Positions 18,076 through 26,671 of a stretch of DNA of 64,000 bases are shown one piece after another; position 1 is the stretch's first letter; each line of letters starts with the position of its first letter. The DNA is taken from the NCBI GenBank assembly GCA_036226585.1, contig CP108997.1:62001-126000 (forward strand), in the 5' to 3' direction. The translations under genes were made by a program, and so were the position numbers. The stretch comes from Streptomyces sp. NBC_00708 (GTDB lineage Bacteria; Actinomycetota; Actinomycetes; Streptomycetales; Streptomycetaceae). The notes beneath the pieces were generated by a model. It searched no databases and was not told the DNA's origin. It was given only the letters and a program-made list of their open reading frames with translations.

Positions 18076-19229
18076 GCCACGCCCCAGAGCTTCTTGAAGT
18101 CGTCGGTGAAGGTGGCCGGGCCGAACCACTCGCCGGAGAGTTCGGCCTTCTCGGTCAGCTCGACGTCACCGATGTTCTCCTTGGTGAACAGGCGGGTCGG
18201 GATGGTGTACTCCGGCACCGGCTTGCCGAGGATCAGCCGCAGCGCCGCGTCGGTGTCGACCCAGCCCTGGAAGGCCGCGGCCTGGGCGGTGACGGCCACC
18301 GGTGAGCCGGACTTGAGCGCCTTCATCCCCCCGAGGGAGGCGGAACCGGTGACGACCTTGATGTCCGTGCGCGAGGTCTGCTGGACACCGCCCTGGGTCG
18401 GTTGCAGGTACTGCTCGAACTGCGAGTCGACGTAGGTGATGGCCGGGTCCTTGAGCAGCGCGGCGCTGGTCGAGGAAGGGATGAGGGCGAAGTTGGAGGA
18501 GGTGACCTTGTTGACCGTCAGCTTGCAGTCGGGGCAGTTCTTCGACAGCGCGGCCTTGCCGGCGGCGACGTAACTGGCCGGTGACGGGCCGTCGGAGCTC
18601 TGGTTGATCAGAATGTTGGCCTTGCCCTCGGAGTCCGAGGCGATCCAGTTGAAGAGGCGGGTCTGTTGCTCGCCGCCGGGGACGGGCACCCAGGTGAGCG
18701 TCTTGGAGGCCGGGTGGGACGGGTCGGGCACCTGGTTGGTGACGACGACCGGGATGCCTGCCTTCTGCGCCGCGTCGAGGCCGTTGGCCGCCAGGGCGTA
18801 CGGGATGGCGTCCGTGACGATGGCGGCGGCCCTGGCGTCCGTCGCCTGGCCTATGCAGCCGCCGATGTCGGTCGGGGTGGCCTTGCCGTCGCAGACGTGG
18901 ACGCGCAGGCCCACGGCAGCCGCGGCGGCGGAGAGGGTCTTCTCGGTGGTGGTGAACTGCGGGGCCTGCTTGGTCAGCGGGATGTAGAAGAGCGTCTTGC
19001 CCGCCACGGAGCCGACTCCGTCGAGCTTCTCCGCAGGTACGGGGTAGGAGTCCAGCGGCTTCATCGCGGTGGCCGATCCGGCGTCGGCGGCCGAGGTGGT
19101 GGTGCCGGCGGACCCGCTCTTCTCGGAATCGCCCCCGCAGGCGGCGAGGGAGCCGGCGAGGGGGGCGATGCTTCCGGCTGCGGCCCAGGTGCGGCCGCGT
19201 CTCCACGTAGTGGGACATGCAGGGCTCAT
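18072..19229 (-). CDS. ABC transporter substrate-binding lipoprotein (ribose type)
   Basis: 385 residues. The N-terminus has Arg pairs, a short hydrophobic segment and a lipobox (SLAACGG, Cys about 31), then a Ser/Thr/Ala-rich linker and a periplasmic-binding-protein-1-like body with CDG...CIGQATD and NCPDCK cysteine pairs. It starts at ATG 19229 after CGGAG. It sits between permease and ATPase genes, so it is the external receptor of the importer. A ribose-type importer serving an aromatic-type pathway is notable; such systems do also carry non-sugar ligands. Ligand unknown. Confidence 0.9.
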   Translation of the reverse strand: MSPACPTTWRRGRTWAAAGSIAPLAGSLAACGGDSEKSGSAGTTTSAADAGSATAMKPLDSYPVPAEKLDGVGSVAGKTLFYIPLTKQAPQFTTTEKTLSAAAAAVGLRVHVCDGKATPTDIGGCIGQATDARAAAIVTDAIPYALAANGLDAAQKAGIPVVVTNQVPDPSHPASKTLTWVPVPGGEQQTRLFNWIASDSEGKANILINQSSDGPSPASYVAAGKAALSKNCPDCKLTVNKVTSSNFALIPSSTSAALLKDPAITYVDSQFEQYLQPTQGGVQQTSRTDIKVVTGSASLGGMKALKSGSPVAVTAQAAAFQGWVDTDAALRLILGKPVPEYTIPTRLFTKENIGDVELTEKAELSGEWFGPATFTDDFKKLWGVA

Positions 19230-19304
19230 GGCGAAACTCCGTTGTCTGCTGTGAGTGGGGCGATGGCGAGAGGGGAAGCCGGTCCGGGGGCGGCCGGCGA
19301 ACGG

Positions 19305-20348
19305 TCAGCGCGTGCGGTTGCGCAGCACGGTCGAGAGGGTGACGGCGACGACGAGGACGCCGCCGTAGAAGACGCTGGTCACCCATGAGGTCGCCCCCAG
19401 GAGCTGGAGTCCGAGTACTCCGGTCGCCAGGAAGAAGACGGCGATGAGGGTGCCGATCGGGTTGAACCGTCCCGGGTGCACGATCGCCGTGCCGAGGAAG
19501 GTCGCCGCGAAGATCGGCAGCAGGTAGCTCTGCGACACGTTGGGGTCGAAGCCGCCGGTGGCCGCCGCGGAGAGCACGCCGCCCACACCGGCGATGAGGC
19601 CTCCGGTGGTGAAGGCGCCGATGCGCAGCCGGGTCACGCGCACACCGGCGAGCCGGCTCACCTCACGGCTCTCGCCCACGAAGCGCATGGTGCGGCCGAG
19701 CGGCGTGAAGTGCAGGACGTACGCGAAGCCGAGCATCAGCGCGACCCCGTAGAAGAAGCTGACCGGAAGGCCGGCGACCGGCAGGAGCGCGATGTCCTTG
19801 AAGTCCGTGGGAAGACCGCCGACCGGCATCAGATCCGAGACCCACAGCGCGATCCCCAGGAGGAAGGTGCCCATTCCGAGCGTCACCACGATGGTGTTGA
19901 CGCCTGCCTTGACCACCAGCCAGCCGTTGACGGCGCCGACCGCGGTGGACAGGACGACCGAGGCGAGCGCGGCCACCCCCACGTTCCACCCGTGGTTGAC
20001 GTTGAGGATCGTCAGCATGATGGCCGCGAGCCCGAAGTTCGAGGCGATCGACATGTCGACGAACTCGCCGACGACGATGGTGCAGAGCAGGGCGGCGGTC
20101 AGGAAGACGAGCGCCGACTGGTTCTGACTGCCGAAGATCACCTTGAGACTGCCCGACGTCAGGAAGGTGTCGGGACGCAGGACCGCGAAGAGGGCCGCGA
20201 GCCCCGCCCAGACGCCGACGACGGCGAAGCGGGAGGCGAATCGGGCCGGTCCGCCCCCGCGCCCGAGGGGCACGACGGGGCCGGAGGCCGGTGCGGGCGG
20301 CGACATCACGCCGGTGGTCGGCCGGGCGGCCGTGGGCATCTCGGACAT
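19305..20348 (-). CDS. ABC transporter permease (RbsC-like)
   Basis: A branched-chain/ribose-type permease (BPD_transp_2), 347 residues from the ATG at 20348, with 8-10 hydrophobic segments. Family words include FVDMSIASNFGLAA, NGWLVVKAGVNTIVVTLG and GR..RFVGESREVSRLAGV. The frame stays open to an ATG at 20420, but that would overlap the palindrome CCATATATGG and add 24 non-conserved residues. The start at 20348 has AGGGAG 12 nt upstream, a little far. It is the first gene of the leftward importer operon and diverges from the dienelactone hydrolase operon. Confidence 0.9.
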   Translation of the reverse strand: MSEMPTAARPTTGVMSPPAPASGPVVPLGRGGGPARFASRFAVVGVWAGLAALFAVLRPDTFLTSGSLKVIFGSQNQSALVFLTAALLCTIVVGEFVDMSIASNFGLAAIMLTILNVNHGWNVGVAALASVVLSTAVGAVNGWLVVKAGVNTIVVTLGMGTFLLGIALWVSDLMPVGGLPTDFKDIALLPVAGLPVSFFYGVALMLGFAYVLHFTPLGRTMRFVGESREVSRLAGVRVTRLRIGAFTTGGLIAGVGGVLSAAATGGFDPNVSQSYLLPIFAATFLGTAIVHPGRFNPIGTLIAVFFLATGVLGLQLLGATSWVTSVFYGGVLVVAVTLSTVLRNRTR

Positions 20349-20416
20349 GGGATCGTGCGGCTCCCTGACTGGTACGAACGGGCTGTGAGGCCGATCACTC
20401 AGGATCGTGTGTGAAA

Positions 20417-20426
20417 CCATATATGG
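20417..20426. promoter_or_regulatory. Perfect palindrome CCATATATGG
   Basis: A 10-bp perfect palindrome (extending to AAACCATATATGGAATC) in the divergent control region between the importer operon and the monooxygenase operon. On the minus strand it provides a TATA-rich -10-like element for the permease. It may be a regulator site or simply the -10 region; unlike the ATCGTGTACGAT word, I did not find it elsewhere in the cluster. Confidence 0.4.
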
Positions 20427-20463
20427 AATCGCCTCTAGCGCAAGACTTCGAACGAACCAAATC

Positions 20464-20496
20464 GTGGTTGAAATCGTACACGATCTCCTTTACGGT
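20464..20496 (+). promoter_or_regulatory. Promoter with embedded operator for the monooxygenase operon
   Basis: TTGAAA (20468-20473), a 17-nt spacer and TACGGT (20491-20496) form a good actinomycete sigma-70-type promoter. The spacer contains ATCGTACACGAT (20473-20484), whose reverse complement, ATCGTGTACGAT, matches the word next to the second GntR gene at 13367. GTGGTTG (20464-20470) overlaps the -35. A regulator bound here would block RNA polymerase, so repression relieved by a pathway ligand is the likely mode. Confidence 0.55.
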
Positions 20497-20549
20497 TCCG
20501 GATCATCATGTGCCGCACACCACACTCACGCCCTGAGAGGCAGACAACC

Positions 20550-21284
20550 GTGACCCAGCCGGCCGGTCGTGACATCGAGTACCACCACGAGGGGGCCCGA
20601 CTGCTGGGTCTGGTCGTGCCACCTGGAAGCGGAGCGGTCGACCACCGCGCCTCCGCGGTCCTGCTCCTCCACGACGCCTTCGGCATCGGAGACGAGTTGG
20701 TCAACACCGCGACGCGGCTCGCGGAAGCCGGACATCCGGTCTTCGTGGCCGACCTGTGGGGCGAGCGCACCGCACCCGCGTCGGACATCGAGATCGGGCC
20801 GTTGATCGGCGCCATGGCCCAGGACCGCTCCCGGTGGCGGGGGCGCGTCGCCGCCGCCCACGCGGCGCTCCACGCGCAGCCGGAGTTCGCCGGCCGTCCC
20901 CTGGTCCTGCTCGGGTACTGCTTCGGCGGCTCCTCGGCGCTCGAATACCTCCGCACCGGGGCCCATGTCGCCGGCGTCGCCGCGGTGCATCCCGGACTCG
21001 ATCTGCTCGACGACGACTGGAGCGCTCCGGGCTCGGGCTCGGTACTCCTGCTGATCGGCGCCGACGACCCGATGGCGACCCCCGCCCAGCGCGGCCGGCT
21101 CCGGGAGCACCTCGACGGTGCCGGCCTCGACCACCAGCTCCACCTCTACAGCGGCACCACTCACGCCTTCACCAGTCGGAGGTCCGCCGGACCCGGACCG
21201 TTCGCCCACCACGCGCGGAGCGCCGCGCGCGCCTGGGCGGCGGCCACCGGCTTCCTGGCCGAGTGCTCCGCTCCGGCCTCCTGA
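20550..21284 (+). CDS. Dienelactone-hydrolase-family enzyme
   Basis: A 244-residue alpha/beta hydrolase with the Cys-Asp-His triad of dienelactone hydrolases: C124 (GYCFGG), D172 (GADDP) and H205 (TTHAF). It would hydrolyse a lactone or ester of a ring-cleavage product. The GTG at 20550 was chosen because GAGAGG precedes it and the promoter at 20468-20496 leaves a sensible leader; an in-frame ATG at 20508 is the alternative. It is the first gene of the rightward operon. Confidence 0.9.
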   Translation: MTQPAGRDIEYHHEGARLLGLVVPPGSGAVDHRASAVLLLHDAFGIGDELVNTATRLAEAGHPVFVADLWGERTAPASDIEIGPLIGAMAQDRSRWRGRVAAAHAALHAQPEFAGRPLVLLGYCFGGSSALEYLRTGAHVAGVAAVHPGLDLLDDDWSAPGSGSVLLLIGADDPMATPAQRGRLREHLDGAGLDHQLHLYSGTTHAFTSRRSAGPGPFAHHARSAARAWAAATGFLAECSAPAS

Positions 21285-21324
21285 CCCCCGTACATCCATC
21301 CCCTCTCACGACGAGGACACCGCT

Positions 21325-22623
21325 ATGACCACCACCCCTCTCGACGTCGCGATCGTCGGTGCCGGACCGGCCGGCCTGCTCACCGCGCTCCGTCTGCACC
21401 AGCAGGGCATCCGCCCGACCGTCTACGAGGTCGTCCCCGAGCTGAAGCCGCTCGGGGTCGGCGTCGACATCAAGACCGTCGGCACCGCCGAGATCGACGA
21501 CCTCGGCCTGATCGAGGAGTTCCGCGCGATCTCCGTCGACGCGGAGGACTCGATCTTCTACAACCACTTCGGTCAGGAGATCTACGCCGAGAAGTGCGGC
21601 GTGCACATGGGCTATCTGCACGAGCAGCGCTTCGTGCACCGCGGCACGCTGCAGATGCTGTTCCACAAGGCGGTACGGGAACGGCTCGGCGCGGACGCGA
21701 TACGCCTCGGCGCCGGCGTCAGCGGCTACGCGCAGGACGACACCGGCGTCACCCTCGACCTCCGGCTCGTCGACGGCCGCACCGAGCGGGTGCGCCACGA
21801 AGCGGTGATCGCCGCCGACGGCATCAAGTCCGCCATCCGCCGGCAGATGTTCCCGGGGCTCTCCGAGCCGCATTTCTCCGGCATCACCATGTGGCGCGGC
21901 ACCACGGTCATGGAGCCCTTCCGCAAGGGCCACACGATCCTGCACATCGGCGACCCGAGCGTCGCCTCGATGATCGTCTACCCCATAGCCGACAACTTCG
22001 AGGGAACCGGAAAGACGCTGGTCAACTGGGTCGCCGAGACCCACGGCGAGGAAACCGTCGAGGACTGGAACCAGGTCGGCGACATCCGCGACGTCATCCC
22101 GCTCTTCGACACCGTGAAGCTGCCCTTCCTCGACGTACGGCGGATGATGCGCGAGGCCCGCGAGGTCTACCTCTTCCCCCTCATCCGCCACGACCCGCTC
22201 GGCAACTGGGTCGACGGCCGGGTCGTCCTGCTGGGCGACGCCGCCCACGCGATGTACCCCCGCGGCGGCAACGGCATCACCCAGGCGATGATCGACGCCC
22301 GTGTCGTCGCCGAGAAACTCGCCGCGACACCGGACGACCCGCACGCGGCCTTCGTCGCCTACGACGCGGCGCGCCGCGAGGGCGTCAACCGCATCGTGAT
22401 GAACATGCGCGGCGAGGGCTACGAGGTCATCCGCCGCATGGTCGCCGAGCGGACGCAGGGCACCCCCTTCCGGGACATCGAGGGAGTGCTCCCGCTGGCC
22501 GAGGCCGACAGGATATTCAGCAGGTACCACGCGTTGGTCGGCTCCCCGCGTCCCGGCTTCGAGGCCGGCGAGGCAACGGGCTACCGCACCAACGACCTCG
22601 AAGAGTACGGAGCCGAGGCATGA
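21325..22623 (+). CDS. FAD-dependent aromatic-type monooxygenase
   Basis: A 432-residue class A flavoprotein monooxygenase (salicylate hydroxylase/PhzS-like). The FAD dinucleotide fold is GAGPAG at 12-17, the DG motif is AADGIKS and the GD motif is LLGDAAHAM. Such enzymes hydroxylate aromatic or N-heteroaromatic rings with NAD(P)H and O2. It is placed 40 nt after the dienelactone hydrolase and overlaps the next gene (ATGA). As the only clear oxygenase in the cluster it probably performs the activating hydroxylation. Confidence 0.92.
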   Translation: MTTTPLDVAIVGAGPAGLLTALRLHQQGIRPTVYEVVPELKPLGVGVDIKTVGTAEIDDLGLIEEFRAISVDAEDSIFYNHFGQEIYAEKCGVHMGYLHEQRFVHRGTLQMLFHKAVRERLGADAIRLGAGVSGYAQDDTGVTLDLRLVDGRTERVRHEAVIAADGIKSAIRRQMFPGLSEPHFSGITMWRGTTVMEPFRKGHTILHIGDPSVASMIVYPIADNFEGTGKTLVNWVAETHGEETVEDWNQVGDIRDVIPLFDTVKLPFLDVRRMMREAREVYLFPLIRHDPLGNWVDGRVVLLGDAAHAMYPRGGNGITQAMIDARVVAEKLAATPDDPHAAFVAYDAARREGVNRIVMNMRGEGYEVIRRMVAERTQGTPFRDIEGVLPLAEADRIFSRYHALVGSPRPGFEAGEATGYRTNDLEEYGAEA

Positions 22624-23090
22624 GGGCCGCCCCCGTCCTCCCGGCCGACGAAGCCACGCGCACGGCGATCCTCGAAGTGGAGCGGCGCCGTCAGCAGGCG
22701 CTGCTGGACGTCGACCTCGACACCCTGCGCGATGTGTACGACGACTCCCTCGTCCACACACACGCGCCGGGCCTGACGCACACCAAGGAACAACTCCTGC
22801 GGCACGTCGCCACCCGCGCGCCCTACAAGGGAGCCACCCGCGGCGAGCTCACCATCCGTCTGATCGGTGACGTCGCGATCATGACGGGTCGTCTGATCAA
22901 CCGCCTGGGCAGCCCGGACGGCTCCGAGCGCACGGTCGCCGGCCAGGTCATCCAGGTGCTGCGCCGGTGCGAGGACGGCGCCTGGCGTTTCGTGAGCTTC
23001 CAGATGACTCCGGACGGCGAGCACGTCTGGACCCCCACCGACGAGGAGAAGGCCGGCCTCGAAACAATCGCAGAGCAGGAGCGGACATGA
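22620..23090 (+). CDS. NTF2-like (SnoaL-type) protein
   Basis: A 156-residue cone-fold protein of the nuclear-transport-factor-2 superfamily: an N-terminal helix (RTAILEVERRRQQALLDVDL), then strands ending in WRFVSFQMTP. Members include isomerases, dehydratases and binding proteins. It overlaps both neighbours by 4 nt (ATGA twice), so it is made in step with the monooxygenase and the FAH-family hydrolase and probably handles an intermediate between them. Exact activity unknown. Confidence 0.82.
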   Translation: MRAAPVLPADEATRTAILEVERRRQQALLDVDLDTLRDVYDDSLVHTHAPGLTHTKEQLLRHVATRAPYKGATRGELTIRLIGDVAIMTGRLINRLGSPDGSERTVAGQVIQVLRRCEDGAWRFVSFQMTPDGEHVWTPTDEEKAGLETIAEQERT

Positions 23091-23938
23091 AGATCGCACG
23101 GTTCCACACCACCGACGGGCCGACACGGCTGGGCCGTGTCGAAGGCGACCGGGTCACCGACATCTCGGCGGTCGTCGGGGGCACGTCGCTGCGGACGATC
23201 CTGCCCGTGCTGCCCTCTCTCAAGCAGGAAATCCTCGCAGCCGATGGACCCGGGTACGCGCTGGCCGACGTGGTCCTGGAGGCTCCGATCGACAACCCGC
23301 AGAAGTACCTCGGCATCGGCATGAACTACAAGGAGCACGCCGAGGAGGCGCGCGCCGCGGGCATCCCCGTCCCGGAGAACCAGATGTGGTTCAACAAGCA
23401 GGTCTCCTGCGTCACCGGCCCGTACGACGGCATCGTGAAACCCGGTCTCTCGGACGCCCTCGACTACGAGATCGAGCTGGGTGTGGTGATCGGCAGGCGC
23501 TGCAAGCACGTGTCCGTCAAGGACGCCCGCGCGGTGATCGCCGGGTATCTCGTCACCAATGACGTGTCGGTCCGGGACTGGCTGCAGAAGAAATCACCGA
23601 CGTTCACGCTCGGCAAGTCCTTCGACACCCACGGCCCGATCGGCCCATGGCTGACCACCGACGACGAGATCACCGACCCGCACGCGCTGCGGATGACCCT
23701 CAGCGTCAACGGGGAAGTCCGGCAGGACTGGCTCACGAACGACATGATCCACGACATCTACGAGCAGATCGCCTATCTCTCGCAGGTCTTCACCCTCATG
23801 CCCGGCGACATCCTCGCCACCGGCACACCCGCCGGCATCGGCGCCCCTCGGGGCAGGTTCCTCAAGGTCGGCGACATCGTCCGCGCGGAGATCGAGGGCC
23901 TCGGCCACATCGAGAACCGCGTCATCTCCGAGGGCTGA
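23087..23938 (+). CDS. Fumarylacetoacetate-hydrolase-family enzyme
   Basis: A 283-residue FAH-superfamily protein with the metal-binding carboxylates E128, E130 (LDYEIELGVVIG) and D159 (TNDVSVRD), the GMNYKEHAEE helix and the GDILATGTPAGIG loop. Members hydrolyse, decarboxylate or isomerise acylpyruvates and ring-cleavage products; a C-C hydrolase or isomerase step fits here. It is coupled to the NTF2 gene by ATGA and followed 6 nt later by the Rid gene. Confidence 0.92.
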   Translation: MKIARFHTTDGPTRLGRVEGDRVTDISAVVGGTSLRTILPVLPSLKQEILAADGPGYALADVVLEAPIDNPQKYLGIGMNYKEHAEEARAAGIPVPENQMWFNKQVSCVTGPYDGIVKPGLSDALDYEIELGVVIGRRCKHVSVKDARAVIAGYLVTNDVSVRDWLQKKSPTFTLGKSFDTHGPIGPWLTTDDEITDPHALRMTLSVNGEVRQDWLTNDMIHDIYEQIAYLSQVFTLMPGDILATGTPAGIGAPRGRFLKVGDIVRAEIEGLGHIENRVISEG

Positions 23939-23944
23939 GCGGCC

Positions 23945-24331
23945 ATGAGCACCCGTACGAGCATCGACCTGCCGGGGTTCAGCCACGTCAACCCGGTCCC
24001 GGCCGCCAGCCGGATCGGCCCGTTCGTGGCGACCGGCGCCCTCACCGGCCGGGACCCCGTGACGGGAGAGATGCCGCCCGACGCCGACCGGCAGTTCGCT
24101 CACGTCTTCACCCACGTCCGCACCCTGATGGCCGAGCTGGGCGGCACCACGGACGACATCCTCAAGATGACGTTCCACCTCGCCGACCCCGACGACCGCG
24201 AGGCGCTCAACCGCGAATGGCTCGCGATGTTCCCGGACCCGGCCGGCCGCCCTGCCCGGCAGGCGATCGCGGCCCGGCTGAGCCGCGGCGCCGTCGTCCA
24301 CTGCGACCTGCTCGCCGTACTCCCCCGCTGA
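23945..24331 (+). CDS. Rid-family (YjgF/YER057c) enamine/imine deaminase-like protein
   Basis: A 128-residue Rid protein (VATGALTGRDPVTGEMP early, HVRTLMAELGGTTDDILKMT in the middle). Rid proteins hydrolyse enamines and imines; catabolic relatives include 2-aminomuconate deaminases of 2-aminophenol and nitrobenzoate pathways. Its place between an FAH hydrolase and a DUF3500 gene suggests removal of ammonia from a nitrogen-containing ring-opening product. This is the best hint that the substrate contains nitrogen, but it is an inference. Confidence 0.88.
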   Translation: MSTRTSIDLPGFSHVNPVPAASRIGPFVATGALTGRDPVTGEMPPDADRQFAHVFTHVRTLMAELGGTTDDILKMTFHLADPDDREALNREWLAMFPDPAGRPARQAIAARLSRGAVVHCDLLAVLPR

Positions 24332-24341
24332 GGAGGAAACC

Positions 24342-25550
24342 ATGACCCACGTACCCGGGCCCGGCGGTCCCCCGCCCGGCCCCGTCACCTACGAAGCCCC
24401 CGTGACGATCAAGCGGATGCTCTTCGCCACCTGGGCGCTGCTCGACTCGCTGCGCCCCGACCTCAAGGCCGCCGCCCTCGTGCCCGATATGCGGGCTCCC
24501 GGCCGGCTCGACTGGGACTTCATCCCCAAACCCGACCGCGCCGGCATTCCGCTGCACGCGCTCGACCGGCACCAGAAGGTCATCGCGCAATCGCTGCTCA
24601 AGGCCGGCCTCAGCATGCGCGGCTACAGTCAGGCGCTCTCCGTGATGGCCACGGAGAACATGCTGCGGGAACTCGAGGTCGTCGAGCGCGGCTTCGGTGC
24701 CCTGGCCGGCAACTTCCGGGACCCCGAGGGTTACTGGTTCAGCTTCTGGGGACGTCCGGGCTTCGAGGACACCTGGGGCTGGCGGGTCATCGGCCACCAT
24801 TTGTCCCTCAACTACACGATCGTGGCGCAGCGTTACCTGGCCGTCACGCCGCTGGCGATGGGCGCGCAGCCTGTCGGCGCGGGTGTGCTGGACGCGCTCG
24901 GTGAGAACGAGCGCCGCGCCCTCTCGGTCCTGCACTCGCTGTCACCCGATGCGCAGGACCGTGCCGTCATCCACGATGTCGCACCCGCCGACTTCGTCAC
25001 CCGCCAGGTCCCCTACGTCGGTGCCGAGGAGTGGCCCGACTGGGTCGACCTCGGGATCGTCGGCTACGAGACGACCGACGAGGACCGCGAACGCCTGCGA
25101 TTCGTGAAGGGCGACCCGTCCGGCATCAGCGGCGCCGATCTCACCGGTGAACAGCTCGACGCCGTACGCGGCCTTCTCCTCTACTACGTGGAGACCGGCC
25201 CCGGGGAACTGTCCCGGCAGTACCGCGAACAGGTCCTGGCGGCCGACCCACGCGATCTCCGTTTCGCCTGGGCGGGAGGTCGTGAGGCGAACAAGGCGCA
25301 CTACTACCGGATCTCCACGCGCGACCTGCTCGTCGAAGCCGACAACGCGGTGGCCGCGGGGCAGCACGCCCACGCCGTCTGGCGCGACCTCAACAACGAC
25401 CTCGGCCAGGGGCTGCTGCTCGACCACTACGCGCAGCACGGCCCGGACGGCAGGCATCTGCGCCGCCGGCTCGTCTCGAACCGGCCGACGGAGAACTCCC
25501 CTCTCGAAACAGACGGGTGGTACGTCCCGGAGGTGTACGCGAAACACTGA
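24342..25550 (+). CDS. DUF3500-family protein B
   Basis: 402 residues, soluble, no signal peptide, with a clear GAGGAGG ribosome site. It is only distantly similar to DUF3500 protein A (14071-15396) but keeps the same landmarks: YWFSFWGRPG, WGWRVIGHHLSLN (GHH 151-153, N157), FAWAGG...YYRISTRDLLVEAD and HAHAVWRDLNNDLG (H342, H344, R348, N352-D353). It is the last gene of the rightward operon. Two diverged copies flanking one pathway suggest two successive or alternative reactions, or a hetero-oligomer. Function unknown. Confidence 0.85.
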   Translation: MTHVPGPGGPPPGPVTYEAPVTIKRMLFATWALLDSLRPDLKAAALVPDMRAPGRLDWDFIPKPDRAGIPLHALDRHQKVIAQSLLKAGLSMRGYSQALSVMATENMLRELEVVERGFGALAGNFRDPEGYWFSFWGRPGFEDTWGWRVIGHHLSLNYTIVAQRYLAVTPLAMGAQPVGAGVLDALGENERRALSVLHSLSPDAQDRAVIHDVAPADFVTRQVPYVGAEEWPDWVDLGIVGYETTDEDRERLRFVKGDPSGISGADLTGEQLDAVRGLLLYYVETGPGELSRQYREQVLAADPRDLRFAWAGGREANKAHYYRISTRDLLVEADNAVAAGQHAHAVWRDLNNDLGQGLLLDHYAQHGPDGRHLRRRLVSNRPTENSPLETDGWYVPEVYAKH

Positions 25551-25568
25551 CCGGCCCCGTGAAACCCA

Positions 25569-25609
25569 TCGACCGCCGGGCCGCCCGCTTCCGGCTGCTC
25601 GGCGGTCGA
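25569..25609. terminator. Possible hairpin between convergent genes
   Basis: TCGACCGCCG and CGGCGGTCGA form a 10-bp stem with a 21-nt loop in the 140-nt gap between the DUF3500-B gene and the convergent PHP hydrolase. There is no T-run, so it is only a candidate terminator. Confidence 0.3.
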
Positions 25610-25690
25610 CACCTGGGGCGAAAGCTGCCGTGGTTCAGCCGCCGCCTCATCTGGCTCCGTCGCCTGCGCACCGTGCGGAAAGCCGAGTGG

Positions 25691-26671
25691 TCACAGGAGA
25701 ATGATCGGATTGGTGAGAGCGGCGATGTCCCCGCCGCGGTGGCGGATCTCGACGCGAACGAACATGGACTCGACCGCCGTCGTGGCCCACTGCGCCACCC
25801 CCGTCCCATCCGCGGGGAGGGACTGCCGGTGCATCCTTCCTCCATCGGTGTGGAAACCGACCGCCCCCATCGGCACACCTCGCACTGCTGCCCGCACTTC
25901 GACCTGCCCACCAGACGTGATGAGCTCTTCCCCCACCCCGGCAACGCGACCATCGGCATGGGCGGTGAACGTCACGTCCACGTCCGCCGACTCGGCGATC
26001 CAACTGCGGCCGGCCCGGATTCCCGCCAGGATCGCCTCGGTGGCCAGCTCCTCGGCAAAGACCACCGTATGAGGGATACCGAGCTGCCCCTCGAGGTGAG
26101 TGTCGCTGTTGCCCATCGCCGGCCGCCACGATCCCGTCCGCATGTCCGCTGCGAGGCTCCGCCCCCACTCGGCCAAGGTGGCCTCGTTGTCAGCGTTCCA
26201 CGGTCGGTCCGAAGTCCACAGTCCGTTCCAGACCTCCACCACGTCGAAGCCCCGCAGCGGAAACATGAAGTCGCCCGACGGATAGGGCGCATGCGGGTGG
26301 GCGGCGACGCACAGCCCTCCGACTCGGTGGACCTGATCCAGGCACTGATCGATCGAGCCGTCCCCGACCTGGTGGTTCCAGTCGATGACCTCGTCGGGCA
26401 TGATGCCGAGCGCGAGCCAATGCCCGGTCCTCGTGGTCACTTCCTCACCGAGAACGATCAAGAAGTCGTCGGCGGCCAGGTGACCCCATACCCCGGATTC
26501 CGCAGCCGAGTTGTGCTCCGTCGTCGCCATGAAGTCCAGCCCGGCAGCGCGCGCACGAACGACCAGCTCTTCAGGGGTGAGCTCCCCGTCCGAGTGAACC
26601 GAGTGGACATGGCAGTCCCCGCGGTACCAGGCCGGCCCACGTCCCCTCGCCCGCGCCGGCGGGAAGCTCAC
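25691..26671 (-). CDS. CehA/McbA-family PHP-domain metallohydrolase
   Basis: A 326-residue PHP-fold hydrolase: GDCHVHSVHSDGELTPEEL (metal-binding HxH and H...D), TTEHNSA, LCVAAHPHAP and MGNSDTHLEG supply the remaining metal ligands. CehA/McbA relatives include carbaryl hydrolases and phosphoesterases. It converges on the DUF3500-B gene, so it is not in that operon. No signal peptide, so cytosolic. Substrate unknown. Confidence 0.88.
   Translation of the reverse strand: MSFPPARARGRGPAWYRGDCHVHSVHSDGELTPEELVVRARAAGLDFMATTEHNSAAESGVWGHLAADDFLIVLGEEVTTRTGHWLALGIMPDEVIDWNHQVGDGSIDQCLDQVHRVGGLCVAAHPHAPYPSGDFMFPLRGFDVVEVWNGLWTSDRPWNADNEATLAEWGRSLAADMRTGSWRPAMGNSDTHLEGQLGIPHTVVFAEELATEAILAGIRAGRSWIAESADVDVTFTAHADGRVAGVGEELITSGGQVEVRAAVRGVPMGAVGFHTDGGRMHRQSLPADGTGVAQWATTAVESMFVRVEIRHRGGDIAALTNPIILL

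Noticed and set aside
16486..18435. 649-codon plus-strand open frame
   Set aside because: Antisense to the importer ATPase and binding-protein genes, which have intact family motifs on the minus strand.
20349..20420. N-terminal extension of the RbsC-like permease from the ATG at 20420
   Set aside because: It would place the start codon inside the CCATATATGG palindrome and adds residues unlike the family. The ATG at 20348 is preferred, though not proved.
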